Origin: Chalara sp. BL73
Lineage: Eukaryota; Ascomycota; Leotiomycetes; Helotiales
NCBI GenBank assembly: GCA_918026815.1
Contig: CAKJVC010000095.1
Coordinates: 124,001 to 188,000, forward strand
Reading direction: 5' to 3'
DNA length: 64,000 bases
Shown: positions 11,832 to 23,317 of the stretch, piece after piece
Position numbering within the stretch: the first letter of the stretch is position 1
Layout: each line of letters starts with the position of its first letter
Position numbers and translations under genes: made by a program
Notes under the pieces: generated by a model
What the model saw: the letters and a program-made list of their open reading frames with translations, nothing else
Databases searched by the model: none
What the model was told of the DNA's origin: nothing

Positions 11832-12920
11832 CTAATGCTTGGAAGCATCCGCAACAGCAGTAGCTACGTATCCATCGGCTTGATCAACGCTAGTAGCAGC
11901 AGCTCGCACGCTATCTGCAACCGACACGGTGGGGATAACGCCGATCACGTTCACGCTACCTCCAGTAGTCGTAAGCCCTGCAGCAGTGGAGTTGACCCCA
12001 ACGGTGATGTAGCCCACAAGGCCGTCGGCAAGGTCGTCGCCGAGCTGGGTAACACTGACAACGGATGAGTAGCCGTCAGCATTAGCGGCGGAGTAGAGGG
12101 AATCATCTACGTTCTCGATAATGTCAAGGGTCTCAAGATGTGCGGCGTAAGGGCTAAGTTCGTACACGCTATCAATCAAGTCTTGGTCAAAGAATAGCTG
12201 ACCAATATGCTGAACAGACGCGGCACTATAGCTGGAACTATTGGTGACACTGGTTTGGACCGTTAGGTGGATGTGGGTTGCGCGAGTGGTGTAATAGCCG
12301 GGGAAGATGGTCAGGAACTCAGCCATTCCCTCGTCACTCGTAGCCATGATACCGCGGAGAAAGGTCTCGTCATCCGTCATGCCGTTATCCTTCCTGGTAT
12401 ATCCGTCCATAAGGTCGGCAGTGTCGGGATCAATGCCAGTGAAGCCAGAGTAGTACCCGGTGGCGTTGCAGTGCCAGATGGTCAAGTAGGCGTCGGGGAG
12501 AGGCTCGCAAGTCTCAACATCGATAACACCAATGTCTAGGTACAGGTCAACACCTGAGTGGCTTTCACGCACATCGTGGCGATAGATCTCGCCATCCACG
12601 GCGTAAGGCCCCCAAACAACATCGGGGGCTAAGACGCAGGTGTCGTTTTGGATCGTGGTGTACTTATCACGCTTGACTGCAGGCGAAGTCAAACCCCGGC
12701 GAAGGAGAGAATCACGCTCGGCTTCTCGACGACGAAAGAGACTCTCAGCCCTCTTAGCAAAGGCAGCTTCTTTGCGGGCCTCAATTTGAGCCGCGCACTT
12801 GTCAGATCCTCGGCTAATGAGTTCATGGTTGTGAGCGTGCTCCTCGGAGAGCTTCGAGGGGTGCGAAGCTACAGAGGGTATAGTGGCAGCGCAGGCCACA
12901 AGCAAGGTGATAAGCTTCAT
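11832..12920 (-). CDS. Secreted intradiol ring-cleavage dioxygenase-like protein
   Basis: Single exon, 362 aa. The ATG at 12920 is chosen because it opens a clear signal peptide (MKLITLLVACAATIPSVASH); the open frame runs 49 codons further upstream, in sequence that looks like 5' UTR. A basic propeptide-like part precedes the domain at about residue 90. Core motifs: NDTCVLAPDVVWGPYAVDGE, V-E-T-C-E-P-L-P-D-A..W-H-C-N-A-T-G-Y-Y-S-G, and P-G-Y-Y-T-T-R-A-T-H-I-H-L, which holds a Tyr and two His as candidate Fe(III) ligands like those of catechol/protocatechuate dioxygenases. Fungal secreted members are proposed to open lignin-derived catechols. The Ala/Ser/Thr/Val-rich tail is non-conserved. Substrate not known. 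Confidence 0.85.
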   Translation of the reverse strand: MKLITLLVACAATIPSVASHPSKLSEEHAHNHELISRGSDKCAAQIEARKEAAFAKRAESLFRRREAERDSLLRRGLTSPAVKRDKYTTIQNDTCVLAPDVVWGPYAVDGEIYRHDVRESHSGVDLYLDIGVIDVETCEPLPDAYLTIWHCNATGYYSGFTGIDPDTADLMDGYTRKDNGMTDDETFLRGIMATSDEGMAEFLTIFPGYYTTRATHIHLTVQTSVTNSSSYSAASVQHIGQLFFDQDLIDSVYELSPYAAHLETLDIIENVDDSLYSAANADGYSSVVSVTQLGDDLADGLVGYITVGVNSTAAGLTTTGGSVNVIGVIPTVSVADSVRAAATSVDQADGYVATAVADASKH

Positions 12921-13765
12921 GAGTGTGAGAGAGATACGCTGCGGAGAGAATAGGCAAAGGATGGTCAGATTGCGAAGAGAGAATTTGAAGAGAATAAAAG
13001 AGATTTGATGAGGGTGAAGAGAGAATGTTATGAGGGTGAAGAGAGAGAAGTCAAATGAGAGTGGCACGAACTATAGTTATATAGCTGAAGATAACTTCAT
13101 ATTTCTAAAGGCCGAAAAAAAAAACTCTTGGCATATGGGGATCTAACATTGTGAGGAGTGCGTTAACCTAACGTATGTTCAGCCAATGAGAGAATTGCGA
13201 ACACAAATTCGTAAGCGTGCGTGGCATGTAAAAAGGAGGTGGGAGGACGAGTGAAAATGAAAAAACAATGCCATAGTTTTGCGCCACAATATTTGCGCGT
13301 TCTATGACGCGCAGTCGCTTATTTTCAAGCCGTACCAATCAATTGTGGCCGCCTCCTCCTAGAGCACCCCACACTCCACCCCAGGGCCTGGACCCAGACA
13401 CGCGGCGCAATCCACCACAGGGCATTCATTCCCCCCCCCCCAGTCTAAGCCTCCAGGAGACATGATTTATAGGCTGGAAGGCAGGCAAGTCAGACATCAG
13501 CGGGACCCTGTACAGAATTTGCCAATCACTGAACTTTTATCGTGATATTTCTTGCTATATTCCTCCCAATATTAAATAATATAGGCATTCGTGAGAGGTA
13601 AAATCCTCACCTCACGACATTCCTGATACGCTAGCGCGGGACGAATGCCGATCAACCTAATAACGGAGATGCCGCTGCATTAGCTTATATGCCAGCTACC
13701 CCTGGAACAGTAGCCAAGTGGATTCTTACGGCATATATAGACCCAATCAGTGTCCGCTTATTTGT
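12921..13765. other. Intergenic; promoter of the dioxygenase gene
   Basis: The first 150 bp upstream of the dioxygenase ATG are rich in GAAGAGA/AGAGAG on the + strand, that is, a CT-rich pyrimidine tract on the coding strand, common in fungal promoters just before the start. A run of eleven C residues lies near 13431-13441. No gene seen. Confidence 0.45.
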
Positions 13766-14320
13766 CTACGTTACAAACCCCACAGTCGTGAAGCGAGTTG
13801 CCCCGTTCGTGAATCCACCAGCTTGAAAATATAGTGCAATTTCTAATTCGCAGAGCCGCAGGAGACGGGTGCTCTGGTGCGAGGCGGTGCTCGACGCTGA
13901 TACGACGGCATCACCGTGCGTAGTCCAGCTTAGAGGAGCCTCGGCGCCGAAAACCCGATTGAAGAAGGCCAACGCATGGCCTTGGCCGCTGTGTTTCTGG
14001 TTGGGGGGTGAAGATGGGTAGCAAGATTTCAGGGTCGCCACAATCGTAACCCGGTATGGAGCGCTCGACATGGACGACAGGCAGCCCGTCAAGGATGTTG
14101 GCCAAGGTTAAAGTAGGCGGCTCAAGAGACCTGTCCGCATGCATAGCAATGACATCTTCTATGACGAAAGTTGGCCCGTAAGGTGATATGGCTCGATATT
14201 TCGCTAGTGCTGCGGCTAGCTCTGGGTCGTAGCCAGGTCGCAGGAGCCAGGGGCCATCACGACAGACCGACACGTCTAGAAAGGGAACAAGATTTACAGT
14301 GCACGGAGCAGCAATGGATG
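13766..14320 (-). pseudogene. Relic of an alpha/beta hydrolase (esterase/lipase, fold-3 type)
   Basis: Two overlapping minus-strand frames together resemble the start of an HSL/Aes-type hydrolase. The first has D-P-E-L-A-A-A-L-A-K-Y and V-H-V-E-R-S-I-P-G-Y..E-I-L-L-P-I-F-T-P, typical of the N-terminal cap and first strands. After a frame change, the second ends with A-L-Y-F-Q-A-G-G-F-T-N-G, resembling the HGGG oxyanion-hole strand with the His replaced. No ATG opens the first frame and the GxSxG and His parts are absent. Identification rests on short motifs, so it is tentative. Confidence 0.4.
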
Positions 14321-14687
14321 GTGGGGAGAGATAACGAATTTAAAAGGTAAGAGCTCGTAAGTGCTTTTAATGTATCCATAATAAGACAGCACAGGTAGAT
14401 TTAAGCTGCTGTGACAGTTGACTCATTGTCTCCTCGGTCATTCTAACGTTGTGTAAAATCAGATCTTGAGAAACAATGCAATGCATCTCATTTGTTGCAT
14501 ACATTCAAGCTTCATGGCACATGGTCTGACCAACATGGCGTTTAGGCCGGACCGCGGTATGATAGTATAAGTCATACAAACGCTCCAATTTGTACTGATA
14601 GAATGGCTCGACGATAAACGTGAACCGCAGTCGCTTTGTAGCCTAGAGTTGCTAAATGTTTGCAGATAGGTTTGTCATGATTTAAGG
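14321..14687. other. Intergenic between two relics
   Basis: No frame or repeat of note was seen in this 370-bp stretch. Confidence 0.4.
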
Positions 14688-16230
14688 CTATTTCTTCAGG
14701 TAAAGTGTTTGTGGATTACAGAATGCCCTAAGGCCATCCTTTCCCCACTCAGTACCGATACCACTTTGTTTATGGCCTCCAAAAGGGAATGAAGGAGAAA
14801 CCTCAAGATGGTTATTAACCCACACGCTTCCGGCTTCGAGTTTGCGTGCAATTCGCGTAGCCTGTGTTAAGTCTGTGCTACATACAGAGGCCCCAAGACC
14901 CATATTTATATGGTTTGCTAGATTTACAACCTCCTCTTCAGCGCTCCAAGGAATCATTGGAAGGATAGGTCCTGCAAAAATAGTAGAGGCCATTGGGAAG
15001 GCGTTCTTACCGATGAAGGATCGGGAAAAGCAAGATGAGGAATCTGTACTTACAAAAGGCTCCTTCTGGACAATTCGGGAGCTAGGTTTAGGATTATCAA
15101 TGATCATATGGTGGATGAAAAGCCCCTGCGAGGGCTGTATGCCTCCCCCGACTGCCACCTTCTGGTTCTGTCTTTGGATGTCGTTAAAAAGCTGTAAACT
15201 CAGTCGTACTGCATTTCATTCTGAATAGGACCCATGAATACGCCTTGCCGATATCCATCGCCAATTGTGAGCTTTTCGGTTGCCTCTATCATAGCATCTC
15301 TGAATTTAGCATATATAGAGGCGTGAATGTAAATGCGTTTTAACGCCATACAAATCTGCCCAGAGTTGAGGAAAGCCAGAGTGACTATTTTGGATGCAAC
15401 TTCGGGAATGTTGATGTCGCTGCAAATAATGGCCGTGTCTTTGCCTCCGAGCTCCAGGGTTATACGCTTGAGTGTTTTGCTCGTGCTCTCCATAACCTTT
15501 TCGCCGGTTGCAGTTGAGCCAGTGAAGCTCATCTTGTCAATATTCGCGTGGGAAGTCATCCATGGACCAAGATTATCGTCGCCGCTTAAGACCTGTACCA
15601 TGCCAGGTGGGAAGGACTGCTGAGCAAGCTCGGCAATCTTCAGCCCGCAGTACGGAGTGAAGGGAGATGGCTAGATGATGATTGTATTTCCTGTGACCAG
15701 CGCGGGGCAATTTTGGCTACTGTAAGCTGAATGGGAAAGTTCTATGGGATGATCGCTGCTATCACTCCCAACGGTGTGTATCTTGTAATAATCTGTCTAT
15801 CATCTGTTTCTTCTGCAATCTCCTCGTCAAGCTGGATGCTGTTGATGCCGCAAATCCAAACCGGTCCAGTTTCGGCTTCTCCCGTTGCAAAAACAAGCGG
15901 TTTTCCTTGCTCCGTGGTCAACAATTTTGCAAAGTCGTCTTGATAAGTCTCGAGCGCGACCGCGAACTGCTCGAGCGCGGCTCTCCGCTCTGTCACGGGA
16001 ACCTTGGACCAAGTTGTGAAGGCTCGACGGGCGGCTTCAACGGCGGCATCAAGGTCGTCCCGTGTCGCTACGGATACTTCAGGAAGAGGTTCCTTGGTAG
16101 CAGGGTTGATCCCATGCCGGGTTGCCGCAGTCTGCACCAGCTTTCCATCTACAACATTTTCCAATGTTGTAAAGTTAATCCTGTTCGGGCCTTGCGCAAC
16201 TGCAATCGAGTTGGGTCTTAGTGAGCCCAT
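14688..16230 (-). pseudogene. Aldehyde dehydrogenase pseudogene
   Basis: Full-length ALDH architecture is readable but only across three frames. N-terminal part (16230-15745): INPATKEPLPEVSVAT to RYTPLGVIAAIIP. There the conserved Trp before NFP is a TAG stop (15742-15744). One base is missing near 15702-15708, a TAG replaces the Lys of the TIIxKPSPFTPY motif (15671-15673), and the frame shifts again near 15197-15200. Middle: FTGSTATGEKV, LELGGKDTAI (catalytic-site Glu region) and F-L-N-S-G-Q-I-C with the nucleophilic Cys. Tail: GGHKQSGIGTEWG. A GTAAGT..GCAG intron near 14975-15055 has lost one exon base. TGG to TAG is a CpA to TpA change on the opposite strand, as RIP produces. Confidence 0.88.
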
Positions 16231-16961
16231 AGCCACCTGTCCTCGGTCAGTACCAACGGAAATGATTGGTGAGTTCCCTGCTGCTTAAGTAGTTGGGGTA
16301 GATCCAGATTTAATATAGCAATCCTAAATGGGCAGATGATGCTGTAGATGCCCCAGCGCGTCTTAAATTACCACGGGGCATCTAGTGGCATTCCCTCTCT
16401 ACTTAATGGCATTTAGCATCATCCAAACAGTAAGGTAGCTTCGGTATTCCGTGCATCGACCTTGATCAGGGCTAGAGAGGAGGGATGAAAGACCAGGTCA
16501 GATTTTCATGAGTCAGCGAGCCGAGGCCTCCGAGAGATCGAGACATTGGAAACTTCTACCCAATTGTATCGAAATCGTATACATCGAATCATCACCCGTC
16601 GCTCAGCAATCACAAAGCCGGGCCATGTTCCACCCACAGATCCAGACGAAGACTAATTCGAGGGCACAGACGTATGTCCCGTTGGTCCCCATGTTCTCCC
16701 TATTATTTCTTATCTTCACCTTCTAGACCCCCGCTGCCCCGGGGCCACAGAGTCTGGGGAAAGTCTCTACATCCACTTAGTCATCGTCGATCGAGGCGCT
16801 ACCCCGCACAAGAGCAAACAAGTCCAACTTACCAGAGCCGAAGCATGGTATCTGCCTCCATGTGTTGTACCTGTGGTGCAAGCTTCCCTGACATCTCCAA
16901 TTACAAATCTCGAAAGCTTCAGTCTTTGTCGGTCGCGACAACAGCTTGTTCTTTCGTGACC
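16231..16961. other. Region between the divergent ALDH relic and the bZIP gene
   Basis: It should hold both promoters. An open frame in phase with the bZIP protein extends upstream to 16674, with ATG codons before 16962, so part of this stretch may be 5' coding or UTR sequence. Nothing else recognised. Confidence 0.4.
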
Positions 16962-18736
16962 ATGCCGCCGCCTACCGTCGCTACACCAGCCGGTTCGAAA
17001 GCTCGGGGCAGCAGGAAGAGGGACGCAACAGATGATCATGCAAAGCGTAAACGTGAACTCGACCGGATCGCGCAGCGAAACTGCCGCGAGCGCACGAAGA
17101 GCCGTATCAGCTTTCTCGAGGACAAACTTCGCAGCCTGGAAGGGAGAGATCGAGACTGTTCCTTGGCAAGCTTATTGGCGACCCAGGAGACACTTTTGAA
17201 AGAAAATTCAAGCTTAAAGGCAGCTATGATGAAAGTGCGATTTATCGCCGACTCAATCCTCAAGATGCCCGATAATAATGGTCATGGTAGGTGCGGCAGC
17301 CACCGTCTTCTTCGTCACCTCGACCACCACCCTTGCTTGCCCTTGGCTTGGCGTATGGTTTGACCTCGAACAACATCCCTTCTGTTACAATTCACGTCTT
17401 TCTCATCTTCTATTCCCCTTTCGCGGATGCGCTATTGACCACATCGTAGGGTGCCCCAATTGTAGCAGCCAATCCGGCGGCCCGGACAACGGAGAATCCT
17501 TTGAACCAGCGTTTGAGCAAAATAAGCAGCAACCCGCTTTCAATGCCACCAGTATAAATGCTGTCGAACCGCCGCCGCCGGAGATATCGGCGGCGTTGGA
17601 GTTTGACCCCTTCCAAAATGTGCAGCTTGATGACTTACAATCTATACCTGCGATCCAATTCTTCGATACAGCTCCTCCTGACCCTATCGCTGGTGAGAGC
17701 GAATCTTTCAATCATAACTCTCTCGCACCTGGCAATGGCAACGATCAAGCAGAGCCGTTCTCAGGAGCAGAACTATACTCAACACCTGGGACTCGAAACC
17801 TCGACCCTTTCTCCATGTTCTGCCTGATTAGTCCGTCCATATCTCCGGTCAGAAGCACAACTAGCTCAATTGTTCCCCATGAATTGAAGTGGCATTTCAC
17901 TAATGGAACATTTATGCGAGGGTTAGAGATGACAAGGGCGAATCAAAGGGCTAGACTGGCCCCTTTGGAGTCACGGGTGCCCATCCAGGGAATCTTATTC
18001 GGGTGGCATACGATTGACCCGTCGACAAGGGACAACCCAGCCTGGACAGCTCTTAAAGAGATCGACGAGAAGGTATTTGGAACTTGGGAAAGAAAGCCAC
18101 AGAAGATTGCATTAATGTTCGTGTGCTCCCTGGTCATGGCGGTAAGATATCAATCTAAATACTCTCTAGTATCATTCTACTAACAAGACCAAGTATAGAG
18201 CAGATCCCACTCCTGAAAATTTAGCGAAAATTCCGGCATGGTTTCGACCAAGGCAAGTCTGATGCACCACACTACATGGGATGTTCTGTTAATACTTCAC
18301 AGACCATTACAAGAACGGTTCCAGCATCCTCTTGTCATAGATTTTTTGATATGGTAATCTTGCTTTCTACCATTCACGAACAAGTCCTTACTGATATCAA
18401 CCGTGCAGGCCTGGTCTTCGGGAGTTTCTTGTATTCAACCACAAAGAATATACTCGGACTGGCGAGTTCTCGCAACATTTTGTTGACAATTTCCACTTCA
18501 ACTGGCCACTCGCCGAGGAGCTAATATATGAATATGATCCTTGCTCAGGATTTCTGGGGGTCTCGGAGGTGTTCAAAGAGTATGTTTTTGATTTGAACAA
18601 CTGGGCAATGGAGAAGGGGTTCTTTGATCGCTACCAGGAGCTGGCCTCCGAAATTCCTTGCTGGCCAACGAATGAAATTCAAGCAGAACATAGTATCTTT
18701 GAGATAGAGCAGAACCCGTCAATACTTTTAGTGTGA
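16962..18736 (+). CDS. bZIP transcription factor with DUF3425 domain
   Basis: Five exons: 16962-17286, 17450-18141, 18194-18252, 18303-18353, 18409-18736 (484 aa). The basic region is H-A-K-R-K-R-E-L-D-R-I-A-Q-R-N-C-R-E-R-T (about residues 25-45), followed by a short leucine-heptad stretch. The C-terminal half is the fungal DUF3425 domain: VPIQGILFGWHTIDPS, the KIALMFVCSLVMA helix, PTPENLAKIPAWFRPR, HPLVIDFLIWPGLREFLV. The third intron (18253-18302) has a GC donor (GCAAGT) and AG acceptor; splicing it restores the family sequence. An in-frame upstream ATG is possible. It lies between the ALDH relic and the alcohol dehydrogenase and is a candidate local regulator. Confidence 0.85.
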
Positions 18737-18884
18737 ACGACCTCGAGAAAGGTCAATGTCTTGGGGACTGTTTTCCTACATAATTGTAATCAAATAAGGC
18801 AATACAGCATACCCTTAGTAATAACTTTTTATGAAATAAGTATAATTCTTGCGGACTGCGATGATACACCTTATGCATTCAACC

Positions 18885-20257
18885 TCAGGCATTGAAGTCA
18901 ACCACACACCGACCTGCGACGTTTCCTGTTTGTAGCTTTTTAACCGCGTCTGGAAGCTGTGAAAGCGGGAAACTTTGGTAGACGGGTTTCAAGAGGCCCT
19001 TCACTTGGTTAATGGATGATTTCATCATAAAGAATCTGGAAATGAACTTACTCGCTGAGCAAGCTCAAGTGCCTTCTGAGTGTCCAGCATGCTTCCTACC
19101 AATGTTCCAATCATGTGCAAGTTCTTAAAGATGTACTCGGAAGGCTCGGCGCCAACTATGCCCGATTTACCTGGTGCTATTCGCGTATCTTGTCAGATTT
19201 CTCAAAGCAGAGGGGGGGAGGGCGGGAGGATTAATGTGCTTACGCAGCCCAATGCACATAACTCTTCCTCCCACGCGCACCATCTCCGGCGCACTCCTAT
19301 ACGCCGCCGCGCTCCCGGCAGTAACAAAGATGCCGTGCGCGCCTTTACCATCGGTAAGCCTTTTAACCTCCTCTGCAACGTTCCCCGCCTCAAGAAAATC
19401 CACGAACGCCTCGCAGCCAAGACTGTTACAGAGCTCGCGCTTGTAAGGCCCGGCGTCAATCCCAATGACGCGCATCCCCATCGCTTTCGCAATTTGGACC
19501 CCCATGTGGCCAACGCCGCCGCCCGCGCCCGGAAAGACCGCATAGTCGCCCGCTTTGAGCCCCGACGAGACCAGCTAAGACGGAAATGTAAGAAACGGGC
19601 GCGCACGAGCTTGACGAAGCAGGGAAGAGAGGTCATTAAGGAATAGAACGCTCACGCTTCTGTAAATCGTAGAACCGCTACACATGATCGGGCCGGCCGT
19701 GAAGTCGTCTACATTATCCGGAATACGGCTCGTGTAGTTGGCCGGGCTGACGATATACTGCTGATACGTGCCCGCAACGTGAAGGCCGGAAGACAAAGCC
19801 CTGGGGCAGTGCGTCTCATGGCCGCCCCAGCACAGCTCGCAGTTCAGGCACGCGGCCCACATGGGCTTGACCCCGCCACGATCACCAATCTTCCAGTTCG
19901 TGACGTTCGAACCGAGCTTGACGACCACGCCGGCGCCTTCGTGGCCGGGCGACCGCACCCTGTGCTGGCGCATCGTGGGCATCGGGAGGTCTTCTAGCAT
20001 GTAGTGTATGTCTGAGAAACAGAGCCCGGTCACGTTGAGTCGCAGTAGGATTTCATCCGGGCCTAAGGGAGCGTTAGCGAGGTCGCTGCCGGGGAGACTA
20101 TTCGGTACGGACCAGGCTCTGGCACGGGGACATCTTCAATCTCAACTCTGAAGTCCGGCCCTGGGTTAACGACAACACCTGCCTTGCAGGTTTTTGGGAT
20201 TGGAGATTCCTGGACCTGTTGTGCACTCATATTTGTCGAATCCAATGCGGGGGACAT
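18885..20257 (-). CDS. Zinc-dependent alcohol dehydrogenase (MDR family)
   Basis: Five exons on the minus strand: 20257-20113, 20062-19656, 19574-19244, 19176-19052, 18998-18885 (373 aa). Landmarks: VEIEDVPVPEPGPDEILLRL; catalytic zinc ligands Cys in GLCFSDIHY and His in P-G-H-E-G-A-G; structural zinc loop CLNCELCWGGHETHC with four Cys; nucleotide-binding G-A-G-G-G-V-G-H-M-G; C-terminal G-R-C-V-V-D-F. This matches fungal ADH1-like enzymes that oxidise primary alcohols with NAD+. The first intron has an unusual GTCCGT donor, but it is the only choice that restores the PEPGPDE motif. Translation could also start at 20230. The gene is convergent with the bZIP gene. Confidence 0.9.
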
Positions 20258-21502
20258 TTCGAGAGATCGAGGAACCGCAGCGTTATGCTCTGATTATTTA
20301 GAAGTCTTTGCGTGTTCTGTGAGGTCTTGCCACCTATGAAGCAGTAATAGTGATGTCGCTTATTAGAGCAGACCGTAGTTTTTCACGATCTTCCCAGCTA
20401 ACCTTAGCCTAGTGTAATGAATATTAATAAGTAAAGGTATCTTGCAAGCGATTCCAAGGGAAGGGGAAGTTAACAAAGAAGCTGAGTCAAGATTAGTGGT
20501 GTCAGTACTGTGGAGTAACAGGATTGGCATCCGAAAACATTCTGATGCAGCGCGGAGAGCGGGTAACCCTAGAATAGGCCATTAGGAGTTAGCATTGTCC
20601 TATCCAGCCCAAAACAGGGCTTCGTCAGCTGATTTATTCCACTCCATATAGTATGTTTTGCGTATCTCATGCTGCCACCACTTGGAGGTATTCATTCCAA
20701 ATTACGTCATAATTTCCTGACTCAATGGCTTACCGTCGAAGCGAGAAAAATGACAAACTGTGGAAAGTTTGAGAGCGGCGGAGAGCCTGCAACATATTCA
20801 CTCGGATTGAGAATTGTAAATTATATAGAAGATTACTATAAGTAAATCTAATATCATCGCCGTATTAATCGTACTGTTTTAAATGTGCAATGTAGATATC
20901 AAGAAGAGCTATATATTCCCCAACTGTCATAAACCTGCATTGGTCAGCGGCTCGTAATCCAAATATGTTGGAAAGTTTACTTGGCCTGGTTACTTGGAAG
21001 CGAGTTGCAGTGACATGAGGACCGAATTTCAATATAGTAGACATGATTATAAACACGCTTATAGTTCAAAAGGTTCCCTTGTTGTCTTACCTACTGCATA
21101 AAATAGAATAACCCGCTGGGTGTACCACATGGCCAAATAATTGGGCAAAACGTTAATAGGGATATCCATTAACTATACTGGATCTATTTATAGTAGAAGA
21201 ATCGTGTTTGGTCTGCGTTGGTAGCGGATTAGGTTAGTCAACCATTATGAGTTCATCCTACATCTACTTTCGCTCTGAGCCTCTACTTTATTTTCGGTCT
21301 TAGCTCCTTCTCATTCAAGCTTGTAAGACTGCCTCGAGCTCTGTTGCACACCGCGGATGTAAAGTAAATAGATTGTAGATTATGGTATTAACAAGTCCCT
21401 GCTGTACACTGAAATCACTCGTCAATGCACTTGTTTCATCTTGGCCACAAATATAGCTTGATAAGAAAAACCCACGACTCCATCCCTATCAGCTCTGGCG
21501 GA
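20258..21502. other. Intergenic, nothing recognised
   Basis: 1.2 kb between two minus-strand genes: promoter of the alcohol dehydrogenase and 3' region of the transporter. Short frames only. Confidence 0.45.
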
Positions 21503-23317
21503 TCAGGTTTTACTGGCTACGTCTGAGGTCCCAATTTCGATATTGGCGTTTTTACTCTCTTGTTGAGAGATATCGTCAAGTTTGATTTGACCCTGATAGA
21601 CTGCCACTTCATCCGCGTCACCAAAGATGGCTGCAATCTCCTCGAGAGGAACGCCTCGAGTTTCAGGCCACCAAAGGTATATTGCTATGCCACCAAACGT
21701 GCCAGGGATGATAAATGCAAGGTAAAACTTCCAGCCAATATTTCTAGAGGATATCAGACTGTGCATATGATGTGGTATAAGTACATATAAGAGCGCAGAT
21801 ACGTACGCGAATGCTGTAGGCGCCGCCTGAAGCCATATAATATTCATGAGGGAGATCATGGATACACCTAGACACAAACCCTTCGCACGAATGTGAGTCG
21901 GGAAAAGCTCCCCCAGGTAGGCAAACTGTGTACCTATTAATCATGTTAGTGCTTGCTTTGGCTATGGAAATCGAGGAAGTATATTTTACCATCCAACATT
22001 ACTCCGTAAAAAAATTGGAAAACGAAAAACATAGCTACAGCAGCTCTCAATGCGGCAGAATTATCTGACGGAACAAATTGAGCTACAAGAGCTGCTTCGA
22101 TAATGAGAGTCGCCATACAGCCAAGGATACCGGCAGACAACAGTGTAGGACGTGGCACCTTATCAATGACGAAAATGCCAAAAACATTCATTCCAAGCGA
22201 ATAAGTCAACCAGGCCGCAGGATATAGGATCTGCTGCTCTTGGCTGAAGCCAAGATTGGCGTATAGGGTTGGACCGTAATTGTTGATAACAAGGACCCCC
22301 GAGCATTGAATGATGCCAGTTGTGAGAGCGGCAAGAACGGCGCGCTTGCGATACGATGGCTTCTTGAGGATATGTGCCCACGACATCGGAAGGGTGCGAT
22401 CAATTTGAACCTGCTTCTCGATTTGGTAGTACTCGGTACGGGCGTAGTAGTGGTCAGTGTCGATCGCTGTTGCATGTAGACGCTCCAAAATTGCCTTAGC
22501 CTCTTCACGACGATTTTGCATAATGAGCCAGCGTGGACTCTCCGGAACCCAGGGGAGGCCAAAAATTAAAAATAGTGGCCAGGCACATTGTATCGCAAGT
22601 GGAACTCGCCAAGATTTATCACCACCTGTGGTCCAGAAGAAGAATCCATAGCCTACCCAACCTTGGATGGTATATCCTACAAGAAGGGATACTGCGTGAA
22701 TATCAACCAAGGATCCTCGGAGATATTCTGGCGCAACTTCACTCATCCAAATCTGGCCCATGTCAGTAGGGAAGTTTTGGGGCGGAGGATGCAAACGTTC
22801 GTACCGGAACAGCGGCAAGACTCATGAATGCGCCTGCACCAGCGAAAAACCGGAAGACGATGAACATGGATATATGGACGCTTCCTGCTAAGAAAGCACC
22901 AGAAAAGAGACACAACGCAGCGCCCTGAAGATGGGGATCAGCAAGCATTTCCCAAATTTCGAGTCGTATGCGTACAAGAGCGATGGACCATTTCCGGCCC
23001 CATCTATCTGCAACATATGGCAGGAGGAGGGTGCCGATGACACCGCCAGTTTGAAACAAGCCATTGGTGGAGGAGATAAGATCCGTCGCATTCGGTGCGG
23101 TGTCTAGGTTGAAGTATTTGGTAAACGATGGCTGCGCTACAGGCGCATCAGTAAGGGATGGGCAGAAGTGCTTTGGCTTGAGGGAGAACTAGGTACCGAG
23201 CGTGGTGCCGATGATGGATGCTGTGTAGCCGTAGGTCAAGGACCCCAGACTTACGAAAATCAGAATCCCGACGCAGTAGGCGTTGACACCACGCCGCGTT
23301 GAGGGAATGGGGGCCAT
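21503..23317 (-). CDS. MFS sugar-type transporter
   Basis: Six exons: 23317-23197, 23136-22976, 22924-22805, 22752-21990, 21933-21807, 21743-21503 (510 aa; introns 51-63 bp). Twelve membrane helices are expected. Family signatures: Y-V-A-D-R-W-G-R-K-W after TM2, the GQIWMSEVAP-to-LRGSL part of the loop, P-E-S-P-R-W-L after TM6, and P-E-T-R-G-V-P-L-E-E near the C-terminus. These define the fungal sugar/H+ symporter group, which also includes quinate and other carboxylate carriers, so the cargo is open. It sits between the alcohol dehydrogenase and the monooxygenase and could import the substrate of the block. Confidence 0.9.

Noticed and set aside
13911..14273. 120-codon minus-strand frame as an intact small gene
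   Set aside because: It has no ATG and matches only the first part of an alpha/beta hydrolase; the rest continues in another frame, so it was listed as a relic.
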